Of a stretch of DNA of 64,000 bases, positions 53,310 through 62,900 are shown one piece after another. The stretch is from Dyella_B sp035503745 (GTDB taxonomy: Bacteria > Pseudomonadota > Gammaproteobacteria > Xanthomonadales > Rhodanobacteraceae): NCBI RefSeq assembly GCF_035503745.1, contig NZ_DATJTC010000044.1:25643-89642 (forward strand), written 5' to 3'. The first letter of the stretch is position 1. Each line of letters opens with the position of its first letter. Below the pieces are notes generated by a model. The model searched no databases. It had not been told where the DNA came from and saw only the letters and a list, made by a program, of their open reading frames with translations. Made by a program: the position numbers and the translations under genes.

Positions 53310-53358
53310 GCGCGCTGCTAATTGCGCGCTGTTTGTTTGGGTTTGTCTTTTTAAGTTC
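53310..53358 (+). promoter_or_regulatory. Hairpin and T-rich tract between mbtH and the NRPS gene
   Basis: GCGCGC-N8-GCGCGC (53310-53329) is followed by TGTTTGTTTGGGTTTGTCTTTTT, 14 bp after the mbtH stop. A second hairpin CTCGAT-N7-ATCGAG lies at 53380-53398, 44 bp before the NRPS start. They could be a leaky terminator or leader setting the MbtH:NRPS ratio. Confidence 0.45.
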
Positions 53359-53441
53359 CATCAAGACTGGGTGAATCGACTCGATGGTTTCGATCGAGCT
53401 TTCGCGCGTGCACTTATTAAGAGGGCAGGGGCGTCAGGAGC

Positions 53442-56400
53442 ATGTCAGCGATAGTCCAAGAGCGGGAGCATTTGGCCGGATCACGACAGGTCGTGGCTAC
53501 GCCCGGCCAACGGCGTCTGTGGTTCCTGGATCAATTAGAGCCGGGCCAGTTATTCCACCACACGTTGTCGGCGTTCCGCCTCCACGGCACGCTGGATGCG
53601 GACACTTTGGAAGCCGGGCTTGCGGCGATCCGCTCTCGACATGAAGTTTTGCGTACGCATTTCATTGTGGTAGATGGTGAGCCGCTGCAGGCCATCGAAG
53701 ACGAGTCCGATTGGCGCATCTTGCGCGGCACGGTCGCCGACGAAGCTGAGCTGAGAGCACGGATTGACGAGGCTGTACAGAAGCCATTCGACCTCATGCA
53801 AGGCCCGCTCATGCGAGCGCATCTATGGCGAGTGGGTGACGCGGCTACGGATCACGTGTTGCTGCTCAATGCACACCACACTATCGCCGACGACGGGTCG
53901 ATGGGACTGCTGCTGCGTGAATTGGAGCGCGAATACGCGGCGCGCTTGGCGGGCGTCGATGCAGCGATACCGGCGCCGACCCTACAATACGCCGACTACA
54001 CGCTACAGCAGTGCGACTGGTTGCAACGCGGTGCTACGCAGCACTTGGCGTACTGGACGAGGCATTTGCAAGGAGCGCCGGAGCGGTTGGATTTGCCGAC
54101 CGATAACGCACGGTCGGCGATACAGCGCCACGAAGGCGGCGCGGCGCCCTTCGACCTTGGTCCGCAACTGAGCGCCCAATTGCGTGCGCTGAGTCTGCAC
54201 CAAGGCTGCAGCCTTTACGCGATGCTACTGACCGGCCTATCGATCGTGCTGGGCCGTTATAGCGGTCAGTGCGACGTACTGGTAGGCAGTCCCATCGCCA
54301 ATCGCGATCGCCGTGAGTTGAGCGAGGCGTTGGGCCCGTTCGCCAACACGCTGGTGATGCGCGCACGACTGTATGGTCGCGTCGGCGACGTGCTGCTGGC
54401 GATAGACGAACAGGCAAGGCGTGCGCACGAACATCGGGACGTGCCGTTTGAGGCGCTGGTGCAGACTCTGCAGCCGGAGCATGCATTAAGCCGCAATCCG
54501 TTGGTGCAGGTAATGTTTGCCCTCGACGACAGCCCGCGGCCATCGCTGTCGCTCGAATCATTGTCGATTACCGAACTTGTGTGTGCATCCACCATTGCCC
54601 ATTTCGACCTGAGCGTCGTCGTAATTGACGGGGTTCAAACGCTGGGCGGCGAATGGGAATACGACTGCGCGCTTTGGCAGGTGCAGACGGTGCAGCGTAT
54701 GCAGGCACACTGGCGTCAGGTGCTGGAGGCGATGGTGGGGGCCGGTGGCTTGGCACACGATGTATGGGAGGTTGCGCTGCTGAGCGAGGCCGAGCGCGAG
54801 CAACTGCTCAACGAATGGAATGCAACCTCCTGTTCCTACGAACGCACGCAGAATGTCGTGTCGCTATTCGCGGCGCAGGTGCAACGGCACGGAGACCGGA
54901 TAGCGCTGGGCTATGAAGGCGACGTGCTCACTTATGCAGGGCTGGATCGCCAATCGAATCGACTTGCGCGTCATCTGCGCCGGCAAGGCGTGATTCGGGG
55001 AACTATTGTCGGCCTGGCGCTGGAGCGCTCGCTCGATCTGGTGGTGGCGTTGCTCGCGATTCTGAAGGCCGGTGCTGCGTATCTGCCGCTTGATCCGTCG
55101 TATCCCATCGAACGCTTGCGCCATATGTTGGAAGATGCCGGCGCATCGGTGCTTGTCGGCCGCCGCGCTGAAGCACAGGCGCTGGAGCTGGACGACCGCG
55201 CGGCGATTTGGCTGGATGACGCGACGGTGGCGGCAGCGATTGCGCAGGAACAGGATGAACCCCTGGCGCCGATTCATGGCGGCGGCGACCTTGCTTACAT
55301 CATCTATACTTCTGGTTCTACCGGGCAGCCAAAAGGTGTGGGCATTGCGCACGCCAACTTGATGAGTTCCACCGCTGCGCGGCTCTCTTATTACGTTGAG
55401 CAGAATGATCCTGAGCAGCCGCCATTTCAGTTTCTGTTGATTTCATCGGTTGCGTTCGACAGCTCCGTGGCCGGCATCTTCGGTACGCTCTGTGGTGGCG
55501 GTTCGCTTCACCTGATTTCCGGCCAGGGCAGCCGCGAACCATTGCGGATCGCCAATGTGATCAAGGCGCACGGCATTACGCATACGCTTGCGGTCCCGTC
55601 GCTGTACGAAGCCATCCTGAGAGTAGGGGCACCGAGCAAGCTGTCGTCGCTGCGCTGCGTTGTCGTGGCTGGCGAATCCTGTCCCAAAACCTTGCTTGCG
55701 TTGCATCGTGGCCACCTTCCTCATGCGGTCTTGCATAACGAGTATGGCCCTACAGAAGGAACGGTGTGGAGCACGGTGGGAAAAGATACGCATCTGATCG
55801 GTCGTCCGGTCGGCAATGTCAGTATTTATATCCTCGATTCGCATATGTCGCCGGTGCCGCCTTTGGTGACGGGGGAGCTTTATATCGGCGGTGATGGCGT
55901 TTCCGCGCTGGGGTACCTCAACAAACCGGATATCACGGCAAGCGTCTTCGTTCCTGATCCGTTTGACAGTTCGCCGGGACGCCGGCTCTATCGGACCGGC
56001 GACATGGCGTTCTATCGCCCGGATGGCGCCATCGAATTCGTGGGGCGAAAGGATGGTCAGGTCAAGTTGAACGGTGTGCGTATCGAGCTGGACGAAATCA
56101 GGGCGCACCTCAATTCGTTCCCGGAAATACGTGACAGCGTGGTGCTGGTAGGCGAGGAAGACGATAGGCGCAAGCTGCTTGTCGCCTACTACGTTTCCCG
56201 TCGTCCCGTCGACAGGCAGACGCTGGTGGACTTGCTCAAGTCCAGACTGCTGCCTTCTTCGATTCCGCATCTTTTTGCGCATTTGTCCAAGTTTCCCTTG
56301 ACGCTTACCGGCAAGCTCAATGTGAAGGCGTTGCCTTCGATCAGCGACGTCAGGAAGAGCATGGCAGCGGTCAAAGTGCCTGCGGAAACGGAGGCGCAAG

Positions 56401-58025
56401 CCAGTCTTTGCCGGATCTGGTTCGATGTGACCGGGGTCGAGCAGATCGGCATTACCGATAATTTCTTCGAGCTTGGCGGCCATTCCATGATGGCCATCCA
56501 GATGCTTTCGCGCATCGCGCAGGAGTACCGGGTCGAAGTGCCGTTGCGCTGGTTCTACGAGAACCCGACCGTCAAGGCATTGGCGCAGTTTATCGATGGC
56601 GCCACCACGCACGTGCCTGATATCCAGTCAATGCGGATTGTCCCGGTATCGCGAGAACGGGACCTGCCGCTTTCTTACGCTCAGCGGCGGATGTGGTTCC
56701 TGGAACAGCTGGCGCCTGGGCGGGGGATCTACAACGTAACGTATCCCTTTCAGCTGCTCGGCCAGTTGCATGTCGAGGCGTTGGAGCGCGCGCTATCGAC
56801 CTTGATCCGCCGGCACGAGATCTTGCGCACGCGGTTTCCGGATATCGAGGGGCGACCGGTCCAGGTGGTCGATACGTTCGATCAGGCCTGGCGCATGGAA
56901 TCCGTCCAGGCCACGTCCGATCTGGCGATCGATGCACTGGTCGAGGCCGCGGCAGCGCAAGCTTTCAATCTCGCCGATGGTCCGGCGTTTAGGGTATCGC
57001 TGGCCGCGCGTTCGGAGCGCCGCCATATCCTGATCATCAGCATGCATCATATCGTCATCGATGGATGGTCGATGGAGCTGCTGTTCCGGGAGCTTGCGCA
57101 AGCCTATCGCGCATATTGCAACGACACGGTGCCAGCCCTTGGCGAGGTCCATCTCCAATACGCCGATTACGCCCATTGGGAACAGTCGACCGCCGACTTT
57201 CAGGGCAATCTCGGTTATTGGAAGACCAAGCTGGCGGGAGCTCCCGCCATTCTGGCGATGCCCATGCACCGGCCGCGTCTGGCCGAGCAAAGTCACCGTG
57301 GCGGTTCGGAAGCATTTGCCTTCGACAGCGAGCTGACCTATCGCCTGCGCAGCCTGACCACGGCGGTGGGTTGCAGCATGTACATGACGCTTCTTGCCCT
57401 TTTTCAGCTGTTGCTTTCCCACTATAGCCGGCGCTCCGACATCCTTGTCGGTAGTCCAGTTGCAAACAGGAACAAGCCGGAGCTGGAAGGGGTTCTCGGA
57501 TTTTTCGTCAATATGCTGGTGATGCGGACCGGTGTGAACGGAAGCTCGAGTGGCCGACAATTGCTCGAACAAGTGCGTCAGGTGGTGTTGGAAGCCTACG
57601 AACACCAGGACATGCCGCTGGAGATGCTGGTCGAGGCGATCTGCCCGCAGCGCTCGCTGGATCATCACCCGGTATTTCAGAATGTTCTTTCGTTCCATCG
57701 GGCGAACTGGGAAGTGCTCGATCTGGATGGCCTTGAGGTCAGGGCGATTCCCAAGACCTGGGCAACCTCCAAGTTCGATCTATTGCTGGAGGTATGGGAC
57801 GACGACAGTACTTTGAGCTGCGCATTTGAGTACAACGCAGATCTATACGGCAGCGATGATGTCCGACACATGGCGCGGGAGTTCGAGCGCCTGGCGCGAG
57901 ACCTTGTGGATGATCCATCCCGCCCTGTCGACGAACTCGGTTCGCGCGGGCAAGCGCCCGCTGCGCGTGTCGGCGACAAACTTTCCCAGTTACTTGGCGA
58001 CAATTTCGATATCGGATCCGGATAA
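53442..58025 (+). CDS. Nonribosomal peptide synthetase, C-A-PCP-C
   Basis: A 1,527-residue NRPS. Domains: C1 about residues 15-450 (GQRRLWFLDQL; active site NAHHTIADDG near 143, where the last Gly of HHxxxDG is Asp followed by Gly); A about 460-960 (TSGSTGQPKG near 622, NEYGPTEG, YRTGD, GRKDGQVKLNGVRIEL, catalytic Lys in LTGKLN); PCP with FFELGGHSMMAIQ, Ser near 1015; C2 from about 1075 (LSYAQRRMWFLEQL; HHIVIDG near 1200) to the end. The A-domain pocket reads by eye as D-S-A-L-V-A-E-V-W-K, which I cannot assign. The gene ends after a C domain, so C2 must condense onto the next protein. An N-terminal C domain in the first module could add an acyl starter. AGGAGC precedes the ATG. Confidence 0.93.
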   Translation: MSAIVQEREHLAGSRQVVATPGQRRLWFLDQLEPGQLFHHTLSAFRLHGTLDADTLEAGLAAIRSRHEVLRTHFIVVDGEPLQAIEDESDWRILRGTVADEAELRARIDEAVQKPFDLMQGPLMRAHLWRVGDAATDHVLLLNAHHTIADDGSMGLLLRELEREYAARLAGVDAAIPAPTLQYADYTLQQCDWLQRGATQHLAYWTRHLQGAPERLDLPTDNARSAIQRHEGGAAPFDLGPQLSAQLRALSLHQGCSLYAMLLTGLSIVLGRYSGQCDVLVGSPIANRDRRELSEALGPFANTLVMRARLYGRVGDVLLAIDEQARRAHEHRDVPFEALVQTLQPEHALSRNPLVQVMFALDDSPRPSLSLESLSITELVCASTIAHFDLSVVVIDGVQTLGGEWEYDCALWQVQTVQRMQAHWRQVLEAMVGAGGLAHDVWEVALLSEAEREQLLNEWNATSCSYERTQNVVSLFAAQVQRHGDRIALGYEGDVLTYAGLDRQSNRLARHLRRQGVIRGTIVGLALERSLDLVVALLAILKAGAAYLPLDPSYPIERLRHMLEDAGASVLVGRRAEAQALELDDRAAIWLDDATVAAAIAQEQDEPLAPIHGGGDLAYIIYTSGSTGQPKGVGIAHANLMSSTAARLSYYVEQNDPEQPPFQFLLISSVAFDSSVAGIFGTLCGGGSLHLISGQGSREPLRIANVIKAHGITHTLAVPSLYEAILRVGAPSKLSSLRCVVVAGESCPKTLLALHRGHLPHAVLHNEYGPTEGTVWSTVGKDTHLIGRPVGNVSIYILDSHMSPVPPLVTGELYIGGDGVSALGYLNKPDITASVFVPDPFDSSPGRRLYRTGDMAFYRPDGAIEFVGRKDGQVKLNGVRIELDEIRAHLNSFPEIRDSVVLVGEEDDRRKLLVAYYVSRRPVDRQTLVDLLKSRLLPSSIPHLFAHLSKFPLTLTGKLNVKALPSISDVRKSMAAVKVPAETEAQASLCRIWFDVTGVEQIGITDNFFELGGHSMMAIQMLSRIAQEYRVEVPLRWFYENPTVKALAQFIDGATTHVPDIQSMRIVPVSRERDLPLSYAQRRMWFLEQLAPGRGIYNVTYPFQLLGQLHVEALERALSTLIRRHEILRTRFPDIEGRPVQVVDTFDQAWRMESVQATSDLAIDALVEAAAAQAFNLADGPAFRVSLAARSERRHILIISMHHIVIDGWSMELLFRELAQAYRAYCNDTVPALGEVHLQYADYAHWEQSTADFQGNLGYWKTKLAGAPAILAMPMHRPRLAEQSHRGGSEAFAFDSELTYRLRSLTTAVGCSMYMTLLALFQLLLSHYSRRSDILVGSPVANRNKPELEGVLGFFVNMLVMRTGVNGSSSGRQLLEQVRQVVLEAYEHQDMPLEMLVEAICPQRSLDHHPVFQNVLSFHRANWEVLDLDGLEVRAIPKTWATSKFDLLLEVWDDDSTLSCAFEYNADLYGSDDVRHMAREFERLARDLVDDPSRPVDELGSRGQAPAARVGDKLSQLLGDNFDIGSG

Positions 58026-58153
58026 GACTGCATTCATTTTTTGAAGTTGGTGTACTTCGTTGAATCACTTTTGCTCGTTCATCGTCAACGGCCTTAGCCG
58101 CTGATTCAGCCTCCGATTCGAGGCGGGCGACAAATTCGTTTGGGGACCAGTTC

Positions 58154-59881
58154 ATGGAAGCGAAGAATCAGCTGGATTGCATTTCTATTGGCTACAACGA
58201 CGTGCCTTTCGAGGATTACGTCGATCTGCTCAGGAACTTTGGCGCCGACTCGCCAGCCTTCCGCGATTTGAAGTTCAGCTTTATCGAGATCGATGGTCGC
58301 CCGTATAACTACGTGGGACTGTTGAATCACCTTGCTGGCGAGGGGCCAGCGAGCGACAACGAAAACCTATTCGAATCGGGCGATCTGCCCAATCTTGCCG
58401 CGGTCTACCTGACCCACTATCTCCGCACCCGCGGCTTGAATGCCGATTACATCAATCTGTTCCAGCGAGAAAAGAATCGCCTGCGCGAAATGCTAGAGCA
58501 AGATCCGATAAGCGTGGCAATTACCACGACTTTCTACGTGATGAACTTGCCCGTCACCGAGATGGTTCAATACATCCGCGGCGTCAATAGTGCGGTGAAA
58601 ATCATTGTCGGCGGCCCGCTTATCGCCAATCACGTGCGCAACCTGGCCGGTCAGGACCTCTATGCTGCGCTCAAGGACATCGGTGCGGACTACTACATCA
58701 TCGACTCCCAGGGTGAAGCGACCCTTGCGCAGCTCGTCGCCTGCCTCAAGCGGGGCGATGAGCCGCTGACGGTTCCGAACATGGCTTATCTCGGCAACGG
58801 CGAAGTGGTCAGGAATATGAGCCTGCCCGAATCCAATTCGCTGGAGGAAAACTTTATCGACTGGCGTGTTTTCGCCGATAAAGATGTTGGGCATACGGTA
58901 CAGTTGCGGACGGCACGCAGTTGCGCCTTCAAGTGCTCCTTCTGTAACTATCCGACCCGTGCCGGCGAGCTCACGCTCGCCGGACTGGATACGCTCGAGC
59001 AGGAGCTTGATTCGATCTACGAGCTCGGCTCGGTGAGGAACATCGTCTTTATCGATGACACCTTCAATGTGCCGTTGCCTCGCTTTAAGAAAATCTGCCG
59101 GTTGATGATCCAGAAGAAGTACAAATTCAACTGGTATTCCTATTTCCGTTGCAGCAATTCCGATCAAGAGGCGTTCGACCTGATGGCCGAAAGCGGTTGC
59201 CGCGGAGTGTTCCTCGGTATCGAATCGGGCTCGCCGCAGATTCTTACCAATATGTCCAAGCACGCGACGATCGAAAAGTACGAAAAAGGCATCCGTTCGC
59301 TGCGTGAGCACAATATCCTGAGTTTCGCGTCCTTTATCGTCGGGTTTCCCGGTGAGACGGAGCAAACCATCGACGAGACCATTAACTTTCTGCAGCAAAC
59401 GCGTCCGGATTTCTATCGCGCCCAGAATTGGTATTGTGAGCCAGGTACGCCCATTCACAAGCAGCGCGATATATACGGGATCGAAGGCAGTGGCTTCGAG
59501 TGGTCGCACAACACGATGACCAGCCTGGAGGCGATGGACCATATCGATCGTATTTTCCTCACCGTTCGCGATTCGCTGTGGTTGCCGCAATGGTCCTTCG
59601 ACTTCTGGTTTATTCCGTATTTCATGGGTCTAGGCATCTCGGTCGAGGATTTCAAGACGTTCGTGGCGAATGCTTACAGTCTTCTCGCCCTGGACGTCGC
59701 GTATGTTCCTGACGACGAAAAGCGCCGCTTGCAGCAATCCCATGTTGGCCAGATGCGCAAGCTGGTGAGGAGCTGGCTGCCGCTGACGCCGCGCAGGCTG
59801 CCAAGTGTCGAGGCCGTTATGCCCAGGTCGATTGCCATGCCCATTCAAATACCTGTGGGACGAGTCGCACTGCAGATATGA
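58154..59881 (+). CDS. Cobalamin-binding radical SAM enzyme, PhpK-like methyltransferase type
   Basis: A 575-residue protein between two NRPS genes. Residues about 60-200 look like a B12-binding Rossmann domain (LAAVYLTHYLRTRGLNADYI, VAITTTFYVMNLPVTEMVQY, VKIIVGGPLIANHV). The radical SAM CxxxCxxC motif is Cys257-x3-Cys261-x2-Cys264 in SCAFKCSFCNYP, followed by IVFIDDTFNVPLPRFKKICR, GVFLGIESGSPQIL and FIVGFPGETEQTIDETI. The opening (LDCISIGYNDVPFEDYVDLL) resembles class B methylases of the PhpK group, which methylate unreactive C or P centres. Here it likely C-methylates a residue of the peptide or its precursor. It is 128 bp after the first NRPS gene and 71 bp before the second. Confidence 0.85.
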   Translation: MEAKNQLDCISIGYNDVPFEDYVDLLRNFGADSPAFRDLKFSFIEIDGRPYNYVGLLNHLAGEGPASDNENLFESGDLPNLAAVYLTHYLRTRGLNADYINLFQREKNRLREMLEQDPISVAITTTFYVMNLPVTEMVQYIRGVNSAVKIIVGGPLIANHVRNLAGQDLYAALKDIGADYYIIDSQGEATLAQLVACLKRGDEPLTVPNMAYLGNGEVVRNMSLPESNSLEENFIDWRVFADKDVGHTVQLRTARSCAFKCSFCNYPTRAGELTLAGLDTLEQELDSIYELGSVRNIVFIDDTFNVPLPRFKKICRLMIQKKYKFNWYSYFRCSNSDQEAFDLMAESGCRGVFLGIESGSPQILTNMSKHATIEKYEKGIRSLREHNILSFASFIVGFPGETEQTIDETINFLQQTRPDFYRAQNWYCEPGTPIHKQRDIYGIEGSGFEWSHNTMTSLEAMDHIDRIFLTVRDSLWLPQWSFDFWFIPYFMGLGISVEDFKTFVANAYSLLALDVAYVPDDEKRRLQQSHVGQMRKLVRSWLPLTPRRLPSVEAVMPRSIAMPIQIPVGRVALQI

Positions 59882-59952
59882 CACACCTGCGAGTGGCGGT
59901 TTATCGCAGCCGGCAGGGCGGGGCGTTTGGATACAAACCGAGGTAATTGAAA

Positions 59953-62900
59953 ATGAGCGTGCGGGCGACCCCGACGATGGCGGCAGGGGATCAGGCTGGA
60001 TACTGGCATCGGAAACTCGAGGGGGCGGCCCCTCCTTGCGGTATACCCCAGGATTATCCGTTGGGCATGGCGGCAACGCAGGGTGCGCGGCGCGAGCATT
60101 CGCTGGTGTTTGCCGGCGAGGCAAGCGAGCGCATTGTCAGGTTTTGCCGCGGCAATGATGGCCTGATCTTCTGCTGCTTCATTGCGGCATTGAAGATCTG
60201 CCTTTCCAGGTACGCCAGGACCGATGACGTCATCATCGGCGCCCGTCTCCAGTTGGATAAAGAAGAGAGTGGCCTCCCGCTGGTCCTGCCGTTGCGCGAT
60301 GTGCTTACGCGCGAGATGGATTGCAAGAGCTTTTTGCAGGCGGTCAGAACCAGTCTGGCGGAGGCTTATCAATTTGGCCATGTCGAGCATCCGGATGCGG
60401 TGGCCGCCATGGCGAGGTTCGGCAACGACGGATCGGCTTACGGTGCGCTGGTCAGCTTCGGTCGCATGGACGCGGCAAGCGCTGCGATATCGCCGCCGGC
60501 TGGCGTGACGTTTGCATTCGACCGAACGGGCGAGTACCTGTCGATCGACATCGGCTACGATCCTGCGTACTTTGCCCCAGCCACGGTTGCTGTTGCCGGG
60601 GAACACCTGCAATGCGTGATATCCGCCTTGGTGGCGAATCCGGACGCCCTGCTGGCTGAGATCAGGCTGCATGACGCCGCGGGCGATGCACGTCTGAAAG
60701 CGCTGTCATCGGGTCGCGCCGGCGCGCACGCGGCGTCAGCGGCCGCGCACCGGATGTTCGAAGGCGTGTGCCGCGATATGGGGCACTTGTGCGCCATCAA
60801 GGACGGGGAGGGTGAATGGTCGTATATCGAAATCGACGAGCAGTCGAACCGGCTCGCCGCGTATTTACGTGCTTCCGGACTGGCTCGCGGAAGCAGGATC
60901 GCCATTTTGCAAGAGCATTCGGCAACCCTGGTAATTTCGATGCTCGCCATCATGAAAGCGGGCTATACGCTCGTGCCCTTGGATCCTTCGCATTTCGCGC
61001 GAAGAAACCGGTTCGTCGTGGAAGACTCGAAAGCAGCGCTGATACTTGCTTCGCCAGGGCACATGGACGTATTTGCCGATATGGCGGTGAATATCGTCGC
61101 GATCGATGATGCTTTGCTTGCTGCTACCGCGCATCGGAATGAGTCAGTCTTCGACGGCGCCGCCGAAGACGGCATTGCTTATGTCATCTATACCTCCGGC
61201 TCGACGGGCAATCCGAAGGGTGTCGAAATAGGGCATGCGTCGCTAGCCAATTATCTTGATTGGGCTCGCGAGGCGTATGAGTGCTCGGGGGAGCATCGGC
61301 AGTCGTTTCCGCTCTACTCCTCCATCGCGTTCGATTTGACGCTGACTTCGGTGTTTCTTCCGCTGGTGACGGGTGGCCGAATCGTCGTTTATCCCGGCGC
61401 CCGTCCTTCCGATGCGCTCGAAGCCATCCTGAAGGCAGACGAAGTCGATGTGATCAAGCTCACGCCAAGCCACTTCTCGCTGGTGGAGCGGTCCCGCCAT
61501 AGCGCTGCGCGCGTGCGGGTCTTTATCGTCGGTGGCGAGGCCTTGATGCCCGGCGTGGCCGGTGCCGTCGCGGAGCGCTATCCGTCATGCACGATCGCCA
61601 ACGAATACGGCCCGACTGAGGCCACGGTGGGCTGCATGTATCACGCCTTTTCACCTATCGATGCGTTTCGCGGCTCCGTTCCGATCGGTACTCCCGCCAA
61701 CCATACCCAGGTGTACGTGCTTGACGAAGCGATGGAATTGGCGCCCGAACTGGTCGAAGGCGAAGTGTTCATCGGAGGGCGCGGTGTTGCGCAGGGCTAC
61801 CTTGAGCGGCCCGATCTGACGGCCGAGCGCTTTATACCCGATCCCTTTTCGCCGCAGGCCGGAATGCGGCTTTATCGAACCGGCGATCGCGCGCGTTACC
61901 TGGCGGACGGCGCGCTCGAATTTCTGGGCCGCAAGGACGGCCAGGCGAAGATCCATGGATACCGGATCGAACTCAACGAGATAAGGATCGCGCTGAATGC
62001 CCATCCCGGCGTGCGGGATTGTTTTATCAAGATATTCGACGATGAGGCGCGCGGCCCATCGATCGTCGCCTATTACGTCGCCAGAAAAGAAGTGCCGACG
62101 AACGAGTTGCGGCAGTTTCTCGGCGAGCGGGTATTCGCCGCCGTGGTGCCCAACCATTTCGTGAATCTGCCGCGATTGCCGCTCACGCTGAACGGCAAGG
62201 TCAACCCCGACGCGCTGCCTTCGCTGGATACGATAAAAGTTGCTGTTTCTGAAACTGTCAAAGGCCAGGTACGTACGCCGGTGGAAGAGATCCTGGCCGG
62301 CATTTGGTGCCAGGTGCTGTGCATCGAACGCGTCGGGCCGATGGATCACTTCTTCGAGTTGGGCGGCCATTCGCTGCTGGCGACCCAGGTGATGGCGCGG
62401 GTGCGCGACAGCTTGGGAGTTACCTTGCCGGTGCGGGTACTGTTCGAGCATGCGCAGCTGGAACGGCTGGCCGAAGCGATCGAGCGGCAGCGGGCCAGCG
62501 GCGCGATGGAAGCGATGCCGATTGCGCGAAGCGAGCACGGCGAAAGGGTCGCGGTATCTTACGGCCAGCAACGTCTGTGGTTCCTGGATCAGTTGGCACC
62601 GAATCAGGCGCTCTACAACATGCCGTCGGTGTTTCGCCTGCGCGGCACGCTGGATGCCGACGCGCTGGAAGCGAGCCTGCTGGCGATTCGTGCGCGTCAC
62701 GATGTATTGCGTACGCATTTTGTCGACGTGGACGGCGAGCCCTTGCAAGTGGTCATGCCGGAAACCGACTGGCGCCTGGTACGCGAGACGATCACCGACG
62801 AAGCCAGGTTGAAAGCATGCATGGATGCGGAGGCAGAGCGCCCCTTCGATTTGTCGCAAGGCCCGTTGATGCGCGCCCACCTATGGCGCGTGAGCGATAC

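Noticed and set aside
58154..59881. Assigning the cluster to phosphinothricin-type (phosphinate) biosynthesis because of PhpK similarity
   Set aside because: No PEP mutase or other C-P pathway gene is visible; the radical SAM protein could equally methylate carbon.
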